Source of the DNA: Nevskia ramosa DSM 11499
Lineage (GTDB): Bacteria; Pseudomonadota; Gammaproteobacteria; Nevskiales; Nevskiaceae
Length of the DNA: 64,000 nt
Assembly: GCF_000420645.1 (NCBI RefSeq)
Contig: NZ_ATVI01000007.1
Location: forward strand, 62,001-126,000
Direction of reading: 5' to 3'
A program made the translations under genes and the position numbers. Below, piece after piece: positions 63,306-64,000 of this stretch; positions within the stretch are counted from its first letter, which is position 1; every line of letters starts with the position of its first letter. A model generated the notes under the pieces. It made no database searches, was not told the DNA's origin, and saw nothing but the letters and a program-made list of their open reading frames with translations.

Positions 63306-64000
63306 TCCGCAGCATTCTTTGCACCGCCTTGCTGACGGCGTCGATTCCAGCGCTGGCCATCGATCGCTACGAACCGGGCAGCGCCAACGATCCACACGTT
63401 CGCGCCGCCGAGTTCCTGATGGGCGACCAGCGCTATTTCAGCGCGTCGACCGAACTGCTGCAGCTGCTCGGCGAGAAGCCGGATCGCCAGCTGTCGAAGG
63501 TCTACTTCCGGCGTCTTGCCGACGCCACGCTGAACTTCGGCGTCGAACAGCGCGCGAGCACGATCTACCGGGAACTGGTGCCGGAGCCGAGCACGGCGCT
63601 GTCGCTGGCACGCGCACGCCTCAAGCTGGCGGAATTCGACTACCAGCGCGGCAAGCTCGCGGAAGCGATCGCTGAACTTGAAGCGATGAAGCCGCAGCTT
63701 CCGAAGCAGGCCACGCTGGAATGGCAGGATCTGCTCGGCCGCGCTCTGCTGGGCCAAGGCCGCTACAAGGAAGCGGCCGCGGTGCTCGCCGAACTCAAGG
63801 ATGCCGGTCTGCAGCGTGCCTTCACGCGCTACAACTACGGTGTCGCACTGATCAAGGACGGCCGCGTCACTCAAGGCCTGACCGTGCTCGACAAGGTCGG
63901 GCAGATCGATGCAGACGATCCGGACGAACTGGCGGTCCGCGACAAGGCCAATCTGGCACTTGGTTACTACTTCCTGCGCAACCAGCAGGGTGGCTCGGCA
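63302..64000 (+). CDS. TPR-repeat exported protein, C-terminus beyond window
   Basis: 233 residues visible, no stop reached. Signal peptide RSILCTALLTASIPALA, then repeated helix pairs: RAAEFLMGDQRYFSASTELL, RARLKLAEFDYQRGKLAEAI, WQDLLGRALLGQGRYKEAAA, YNYGVALIKDGRVTQGLTVL, a TPR-like pattern (A near position 8 and G near 8-9). Tightly coupled to the preceding gene by ATGA. Likely a periplasmic scaffold. Confidence 0.75.
   Translation, partial: MIRSILCTALLTASIPALAIDRYEPGSANDPHVRAAEFLMGDQRYFSASTELLQLLGEKPDRQLSKVYFRRLADATLNFGVEQRASTIYRELVPEPSTALSLARARLKLAEFDYQRGKLAEAIAELEAMKPQLPKQATLEWQDLLGRALLGQGRYKEAAAVLAELKDAGLQRAFTRYNYGVALIKDGRVTQGLTVLDKVGQIDADDPDELAVRDKANLALGYYFLRNQQGGSA

Overview
The window is GC-rich chromosomal DNA from a free-living gammaproteobacterium. 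The evidence is the gene order rather than any single gene: hemA-prfA-prmC-moeB, lolB-tRNA-Gln-prs, lptFG divergent from pepA, dnaQ near rnhA-methyltransferase-gloB, fadBA, and plsC-zapE. A member of the Nevskiales/Solimonadaceae or a relative would fit (DUF1302 porin, beta-oxidation genes, PhaF-like phasin), but this is an inference from style and not a demonstrated placement.

Layout. 1-6001: the right end of an integrated, satellite- or plasmid-like island, all on the minus strand. From left to right it carries a toprim/DUF927 primase (cut by the window edge), a Zn-ribbon/coiled-coil protein, a ClpP-type S14 protease with a full catalytic triad, a small helix-turn-helix protein, an AlpA regulator, two unknowns and a P4-type integrase. 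It abuts the 3' end of tRNA-Lys; tRNA-His lies just upstream in the same transcript. Five TGGAC-type decamers between integrase and tRNA look like arm sites. 6339-13461: a tightly coupled minus-strand envelope gene set (DUF4282, DUF1302 outer-membrane protein, two related anchored beta-repeat proteins, an Abi-alpha-like protein, DUF445 protein, LolA-like protein). 13705-20491: a TetR-controlled RND efflux operon with its palindromic operator. 20610-24621: pepA and divergent lptFG. 24651-32498: assorted housekeeping genes (RDD, glutathione peroxidase, cysH, xerD, plsC, zapE, wrbA, LysM protein).

32514-37462: a compact insertion between proS and a lytic transglycosylase gene: vapB, vapC and an MmeI-like (type IIL) restriction-modification gene, spaced 1-2 bases apart. 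The RM gene is disrupted at a run of 12 G residues next to a hairpin; 13 or 10 G would restore one 1189-residue protein. This is the most interesting object in the window: a candidate phase-variable RM enzyme translationally linked to a toxin-antitoxin pair.

37465-50988: proS, crotonases, a degenerate JAMM-like gene beside moeB, prmC, prfA, hemA, a TPR protein, lolB, tRNA-Gln, prs, a DUF4442 protein and a TetR regulator. 51058-55553: fadBA with a palindrome over the fadB -10 box, then a PhaF-like phasin with a histone-like tail. 55660-64000: an ArsR-methyltransferase fusion, dnaQ, an ice-binding-type lipoprotein with four Ig-like domains, an OmpA gene that has lost its signal peptide through deletion and frameshift, rnhA, a methyltransferase, gloB and a secreted/TPR pair that runs off the right edge.
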